In this document: positions 15,185-19,434 of the stretch, in pieces
Numbering within the stretch: the first letter of the stretch is position 1
How the letters are laid out: each line of letters opens with the position of its first letter
Source: RGIG4097 sp964599875
GTDB lineage: Bacteria > Bacillota > Clostridia > Christensenellales > CAG-917
NCBI GenBank assembly: GCA_964599875.1
Contig: CAZRHE010000024.1
Span: forward strand, 1 to 19,434
Direction of reading: 5' to 3'
DNA: 19,434 nt
Position numbers and translations under genes: made by a program
The notes under the pieces: generated by a model
What the model saw: the letters and a program-made list of their open reading frames with translations, nothing else
Databases searched by the model: none
What the model was told of the DNA's origin: nothing

Positions 15185-15769
15185 ATGGAAAAACCTATCG
15201 ACTATCTTGAAAAAATAAAACGCGCTTTGGAAACGTTGTATAAAATGGACAGCGATTTGTTCGAGGGTAAAAACCACGAACAAACTTTCTCATTTAGACT
15301 AGCGCACTATCTTGCACAAGAACTAGAACCATTGCAAAACGATCTATTCATAGACTGTGAATATCACAGAGATATAACTAGTGCACGCGGCAAAAAGTTC
15401 CTCGACCATTACGGATTTTTTAGACCTGATATTATTTATCACAGTCGCGGAAAAAAATCTGATAACGAATTTTGTATCGAGATAAAAAAAGGCTATCTTG
15501 TTAATAAAAAAATTAAAATTAATAAAGATACAGGTGATATCAAAGAAATAATAGTTAATGACGCAGATAAAATTGTAGGAATGATACGAGAGTTCGAATA
15601 CAAAGAAGGTTTTTGCATTTATAAAATATCTGTAAAAGGCGTAACTATTTTACATTGTGATAAAGTTTTAGCAGGACGCTCACAATTAATAAAATACGAA
15701 TATAAATATAACGGCGACTTTTTGGAGCAAGAATCTAAAGAAACGGTTAATAGAAAGAGGAAAATATGA
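15185..15769 (+). CDS. PD-(D/E)XK nuclease-like protein
   Basis: 194 residues, AT-rich. The centre carries the pattern expected of a PD-(D/E)XK core: RPDIIYHS with D82, then FCIEIKKG with E99 and K101 on the next strand, preceded by a helix containing HEQTFSFRLAHYL (31-43). These would bind Mg2+ and cut DNA. The first 20 and last 25 residues are strongly charged. The gene starts 4 bases after the methyltransferase stop, with GGAG in that stop region, and its end overlaps the next start (ATGA). In this operon it could be the restriction nuclease or a nicking partner. The motif match is by eye, and the specific family is not identified. Confidence 0.6.
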   Translation: MEKPIDYLEKIKRALETLYKMDSDLFEGKNHEQTFSFRLAHYLAQELEPLQNDLFIDCEYHRDITSARGKKFLDHYGFFRPDIIYHSRGKKSDNEFCIEIKKGYLVNKKIKINKDTGDIKEIIVNDADKIVGMIREFEYKEGFCIYKISVKGVTILHCDKVLAGRSQLIKYEYKYNGDFLEQESKETVNRKRKI

Positions 15770-16359
15770 AATTATATCACGGAAGCAATGTTTACATAAT
15801 CGATGAACTAAAACCGCATTTGCCGTTTGCAAGGAGAAATTATACTCCTCGTATTTGTTTTGGTGAAACCTATATTACAGCATTGGCATATTGTATAAAT
15901 CCAGTGCGCTCTTATGCTGAAAACATTGGTCGCATCGCAGATACTATACCCGCATTCAGTTGTCATTGCAGGTTGACAGAAAACCCACCTAAAATTTATG
16001 AATTATACGATGGCATGTTTGAAGAGTTGTTTAACAAGCCTTGCTATATTTATGAATGTGAAGTAGATGAATCAAAAATTATAACTTCAAGAAATGGATT
16101 CGAAAAATATGTAGAAGAACCCGTAAAAATCGACAATGTAATTGTCATAGATAATTATTTGGATGAATTAAAGAAACATGAATCATTGAAAAAAATTGTG
16201 CTTGTTAGTTATAACAGTTCCACTATAAATACATTGTATGATGATTTAGAAAACAAAGCAGTAGCAGTAAATACTGAAGTTGAAAAAGATTTTATAGAAA
16301 ACAAATGCAAAAACTTTTGTATCAATATTGAGAATTGTAAGAGGAAATACCAACAATGA
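15766..16359 (+). CDS. Putative ADP-ribosyltransferase-like protein
   Basis: 197 residues, AT-rich. The N-terminal MKLYHGSNVYIIDELKP resembles the first strand of ADP-ribosyltransferase-fold proteins, where the His of LYHGS binds NAD. CFGETYITALAYC (31-43) resembles the following strand-helix with its conserved aromatic and Ala residues, and E98 in YIYECEV is a candidate third catalytic residue. The rest is charged and has a Cys-rich tail (KCKNFCINIENCKRK). It overlaps both neighbours by ATGA, so it is an integral part of the operon. If the assignment holds, a modifying or toxin-like effector within a restriction operon would be unusual. Function is not established. Confidence 0.45.
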   Translation: MKLYHGSNVYIIDELKPHLPFARRNYTPRICFGETYITALAYCINPVRSYAENIGRIADTIPAFSCHCRLTENPPKIYELYDGMFEELFNKPCYIYECEVDESKIITSRNGFEKYVEEPVKIDNVIVIDNYLDELKKHESLKKIVLVSYNSSTINTLYDDLENKAVAVNTEVEKDFIENKCKNFCINIENCKRKYQQ

Positions 16360-19301
16360 ACTTCTTTCCTACACGACCTGAATCAACCCCTATGATTTAT
16401 GCCTATCGCGATACGAATCCGCAATACGACGGGTTTCTCAAGGTGGGTTTCACCACGCAAACCGTAGAGGCGCGCATAGGACAACAATATCCCGTCAAAC
16501 GCCCTGACGGCGTCACTGCATATGAAATCGTCTTTGCAGACAGCGCAATGTATCCGGACGGCACTTCTTTCAACGACCACGACGTACATAGAGCCTTGGA
16601 GGGCAAAGGCATTGAGTGCGTAGGCGGTGAGTGGTATCGTTGCACGGTCGAGGACGTGCAGGCGGCGGTTGTCGCGGTGCGCAATCACTTGAACGTTACT
16701 ATCGACCGCACGAGAGATTTCAAGATGCGCCCCGAGCAAGAAGACGCAGTGCAAAAAACCATGGCGTATTTCAATTCTCTTGAAGAGGGAGATATCCCCC
16801 ACTTCTTGTGGAATGCAAAAATGCGTTTCGGCAAGACGTTTGCCGCATATCAACTTGCAAAGAAAATGGGATTCAAACGCGTGCTTATCCTCACTTTCAA
16901 GCCCGCCGTACAATCCGCATGGGAAGAAGACCTCAACACGCATATAGATTTCGACGGTTGGCAATTCATATCCCGCCCCCACGAAAACGGTTTGCCCAAT
17001 ATTGCAAAACAATATGACAACGCGGACAAAAACCGCCCTATCGTATGTTTCGGCTCCTTCCAAGACTTCCTCGGCGTTGACAAGGCGTCCGGGGCAATCA
17101 AACCCCACCTCAAATGGGTTGAGGACACAGAGTGGGATATGGTCGTATTCGACGAATATCACTTCGGTGCATGGCGAGATAACGCGAAAAAACTCTTCGA
17201 CACCAAAGACGAGGAAGATTCCTACGACTCTTTCGACGCCGAAAAATACGCCGAAGAAGAAATGAACGACGCAATCAACGAAACTTGGTTGCATATATCC
17301 GCAAAATACTACTTGTATCTCTCCGGCACTCCTTTCCGCGCGCTCAACAACGGCGAGTTTATGGAAGACCAAATCTTCAACTGGACTTATTCGGACGAGC
17401 AAGCCGCAAAAGAAAATTGGAAAGGCCCCGGCCCTAATCCGTACGCATCTCTCCCCCGCATGGTCATGATGACGTACAAAATCCCGGACAGCATATCCGA
17501 AATCGCAAAGCAAGGACAGTTCGACGAATTCGACCTCAACTTCTTTTTCTCCGCCACAGGCACGGGAAAAGACGCCGTCTTCAGGAACAAAGACTACGTA
17601 CAAAAATGGCTATACCTCATCCGCGGTGCGTATCTCGGCACGACCACGGACGACTTGAAACTCGGCGCACGCAAACCCGATATGCCCTACGGCAACACCG
17701 TGCTCTTATCCATTCTCACGCATACGCTTTGGCTTCTCCCAAACGTCGCGTCCTGCCACGCAATGGCAAACCTGCTCGCCGAAAAACAAAACGTCTTCTA
17801 TCACGACTATAATATCGTCGTGTGCGCGGGCGCGAGCGCGGGCATAGGCGTCGAGGCAATCAAACCCGTCTACAAGGCTATGGGCGACCCCCTCAAAACG
17901 AAAACCATTACCCTCTCTTGCGGAAAACTCACGACCGGCGTTACAATCCGCCCCTGGACGGGCATATTTATGCTCCGCAATTTGAAGTCCCCCGAAACCT
18001 ACTTCCAAGCCGCTTTCAGAGTGCAATCTCCGTGGGAAGTCGCCGTCGATTCTACGCATAAAGAAATTATGAAACAGGAGTGTTATATTTTCGACTTTGC
18101 GCTGAATCGGGCGTTAACACAGATAAAAGAGTACGCTAAAGGCTTGAACGTGAACGGTGAGAGCATAGAACGAAACGTAGAAGAGTTTACGAAATTCCTA
18201 CCCGTCCTCGCCTACGACGGCAGTACGATGAAACAAATCAACGCCGCCGAAATCCTCGACATAACCATGGCGGGAACTTCCGCAACCTTGCTCGCGCGCC
18301 GTTGGCAAAGCGCACTCCTCGTCAACGTCACGGACGACGTTTTGAAACGTCTGCTCGGCAATCAAGAGGCCCTCGACGCACTTATGAAAATCGAAGGCTT
18401 CCGCTCCCTCAACAAGGATATAGAACAAATCATCATCAAATCCGAGCACGTCAAACAAGCCAAAAAAGAAGGAACACCCAAAGACGACAAAGAGAAAAAA
18501 CAACTTTCCGAAGAAGAAAAAGAATACAAGTCCAAGCGAAAGGAAATCCAAGACAAACTCATCAAGTTCGCAACCCGTGTGCCTATCTTTATGTACCTCA
18601 CCGACTTCCGCGAACAATCCCTCAACGACGTCATCACCCAACTCGAACCCGGCTTATTCAAAAAGGTCACCGGGCTTGACGTCAAGGATTTCAATTTGCT
18701 CGTTTCCCTCGGTGTTTTCAACGGAGCCGTTATGAACGATGCCGTTTGGAATTTCCGCCGCTACGAGGACGCAAGTTTGTCTTACACAGGCATAAACCGC
18801 CACGCAGAAGAAAACGTCGGTTTGTGGGACACCTCGCTGTCGTATTACGAGTTTATGGCGAAACTCCTCGACGAATCCGAAACCGCCAAAAAACGCGATA
18901 TAAACGACTTGCCAGAAATTCTCTATCAAGAATTCGACGAAGAAAACAATCCCACCCTCGTCGTCCGTCGCGGCCCTGCCCCGTCGAAAACCGCGCCCGT
19001 TAAGACGACTACGCAAAACGAATCCAACGAGTCCGTTAAAACCTCTCAAAACAGCAACGACGACGTCGTATCCGTCCAAAAACCCGCTCAAAAGCAAGAT
19101 ACGACTGACGCAAAGGTGATTGACTTATCAGGCGTAAAAGTCGGCGCAATCGTCACGCACAAGACCTACGGCAAAGGCACGATAACCTTTACGTCAACAG
19201 AGCGCATAGTGGTGTCGTTTGGCACGGCGCAAAAAGCATTCCAATTCCCAGGCGCTTTCATTCAAGGCTACCTTACCCCGCCCGACTCTAACAATCCCTA
19301 A
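16356..19301 (+). CDS. GIY-YIG-type domain fused to a superfamily 2 helicase (restriction-like)
   Basis: 981 residues. Residues 12-110 resemble a T5orf172/GIY-YIG-type nuclease: MIYAYRD, FLKVGFT (27-33) in place of YIG, R40, and E92 in GGEWYRC. The helicase core follows: Q-motif-like MRPEQEDAV (124-132), a Walker A variant NAKMRFGKT (153-161), DEYH (266-269), SGTP (323-326), motif V near TTGVTIRPW (526-534) and motif VI QAAFRVQ (551-557). A highly charged, probably coiled segment lies near 690-745. The last 60 residues (GAIVTHKTYGKGTITF...VSFGTAQKAF) form a small beta-barrel-like module with GxG turns, as seen at the end of some helicases. It would translocate on DNA by ATP hydrolysis and cleave through the N-terminal domain. 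Its start overlaps the previous stop (ATGA). No HsdS-type subunit is present, so this is not a classical type I system. Confidence 0.85.
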   Translation: MNFFPTRPESTPMIYAYRDTNPQYDGFLKVGFTTQTVEARIGQQYPVKRPDGVTAYEIVFADSAMYPDGTSFNDHDVHRALEGKGIECVGGEWYRCTVEDVQAAVVAVRNHLNVTIDRTRDFKMRPEQEDAVQKTMAYFNSLEEGDIPHFLWNAKMRFGKTFAAYQLAKKMGFKRVLILTFKPAVQSAWEEDLNTHIDFDGWQFISRPHENGLPNIAKQYDNADKNRPIVCFGSFQDFLGVDKASGAIKPHLKWVEDTEWDMVVFDEYHFGAWRDNAKKLFDTKDEEDSYDSFDAEKYAEEEMNDAINETWLHISAKYYLYLSGTPFRALNNGEFMEDQIFNWTYSDEQAAKENWKGPGPNPYASLPRMVMMTYKIPDSISEIAKQGQFDEFDLNFFFSATGTGKDAVFRNKDYVQKWLYLIRGAYLGTTTDDLKLGARKPDMPYGNTVLLSILTHTLWLLPNVASCHAMANLLAEKQNVFYHDYNIVVCAGASAGIGVEAIKPVYKAMGDPLKTKTITLSCGKLTTGVTIRPWTGIFMLRNLKSPETYFQAAFRVQSPWEVAVDSTHKEIMKQECYIFDFALNRALTQIKEYAKGLNVNGESIERNVEEFTKFLPVLAYDGSTMKQINAAEILDITMAGTSATLLARRWQSALLVNVTDDVLKRLLGNQEALDALMKIEGFRSLNKDIEQIIIKSEHVKQAKKEGTPKDDKEKKQLSEEEKEYKSKRKEIQDKLIKFATRVPIFMYLTDFREQSLNDVITQLEPGLFKKVTGLDVKDFNLLVSLGVFNGAVMNDAVWNFRRYEDASLSYTGINRHAEENVGLWDTSLSYYEFMAKLLDESETAKKRDINDLPEILYQEFDEENNPTLVVRRGPAPSKTAPVKTTTQNESNESVKTSQNSNDDVVSVQKPAQKQDTTDAKVIDLSGVKVGAIVTHKTYGKGTITFTSTERIVVSFGTAQKAFQFPGAFIQGYLTPPDSNNP

Positions 19302-19337
19302 ATAAAGAACCGCCGAGTATTCTGTGGTTTTAATTTC

Positions 19338-19375
19338 AAAAATCCATCGGTCGCCCGATGGATTTTATTTTAACC
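19338..19375 (+). terminator. Rho-independent terminator of the RM-like operon
   Basis: AAAATCCATCGG (19339-19350) with a TCGC loop pairs with CCGATGGATTTT (19355-19366) and runs into TATTTTAA. Confidence 0.88.
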
Positions 19376-19381
19376 TTTTGA

Positions 19382-19412
19382 AAAACGGTCACCGAAAGGC
19401 GACCGTTTTCGT
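19382..19412. terminator. Second terminator-like hairpin, probably bidirectional
   Basis: AAAACGGTC (19382-19390) pairs with GACCGTTTT (19401-19409) around a ten-base loop. A-runs and T-runs flank both sides, so it could also terminate a convergent gene beyond the window edge. Confidence 0.65.
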
Positions 19413-19434
19413 ATTGTTTGGGATTGAATTACTT

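Noticed and set aside
15797..15808. TAATCGATGAAC inside the ART-like gene, identical to the palindrome half-site
   Set aside because: There is no matching second arm, and the bases simply encode I-I-D-E in frame. Treated as chance.
16383..17603. Long antisense open frame opposite the GIY-YIG-helicase gene
   Set aside because: It mirrors the helicase coding frame, shows no motif and has no promoter or ribosome site.
13017..19301. Classical type I or type III restriction system
   Set aside because: No HsdS-like specificity protein with paired recognition domains, and the methyltransferase and helicase do not follow the Mod/Res or HsdM/HsdR layout. The GIY-YIG-type head and split methyltransferase differ.

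Overview
The window looks like chromosomal DNA of an anaerobic, probably gut-associated Clostridia-type Firmicute. The evidence is strong AGGAGG-type ribosome binding sites, TTGACA/TATAAT promoters, a lipoprotein-anchored amino-acid ABC transporter, a MarR-controlled two-gene ABC exporter, a CotH-family lipoprotein and a stand-alone GMP synthetase subunit. An uncultured Christensenellales-like lineage would fit, but that placement is an impression and not proven. Base composition is moderate except for one strikingly AT-rich block inside the restriction-modification-like operon.

Layout. Positions 1-125 hold the probable 3' end of a gene and its terminator. Positions 126-633 are gene-poor and contain one copy of a dispersed, imperfectly palindromic repeat. 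A TrpB2-type tryptophan synthase beta gene (634-1944, minus) follows. Its promoter (2150-2178) lies about 200 bases upstream, with a second copy of the repeat in the leader. Divergently, 2332-4699 (plus) encodes a polar amino-acid ABC importer (binding lipoprotein, permease, ATPase), followed by guaA2 (4776-5723), the ATP-pyrophosphatase half of GMP synthase without a glutaminase domain. It ends at a clear terminator.

On the minus strand, 5828-12089 reads from right to left as marR, two half-ABC exporters that overlap by 8 bases, a hairpin, and a CotH-kinase-like lipoprotein. The signal peptide of the CotH-like protein is encoded by a (GATA)14 microsatellite. As given, the repeat count puts both plausible ATG starts out of frame with the body of the gene. 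Losing or gaining one unit restores the frame from one ATG or the other. This looks like a phase-variable surface-protein locus caught in the off state. Two small genes of unknown function (12275-12660, minus) follow with their own promoter and terminator.

The right third (12822-19412) is a defence-type island. Two related palindromes precede a tightly packed five-gene operon: a small SAM-binding methyltransferase-like protein, an Eco57I-like adenine methyltransferase with NPPY, a PD-(D/E)XK nuclease-like protein, an ADP-ribosyltransferase-like protein, and a 981-residue fusion of a GIY-YIG-type domain to a superfamily 2 helicase. The methyltransferases would mark self DNA, and the helicase/nucleases would act on unmarked DNA. 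The C-terminal part of the second methyltransferase together with the two small genes is much more AT-rich than both flanks, suggesting an exchanged specificity/effector cassette. The operon ends in two consecutive terminator hairpins.
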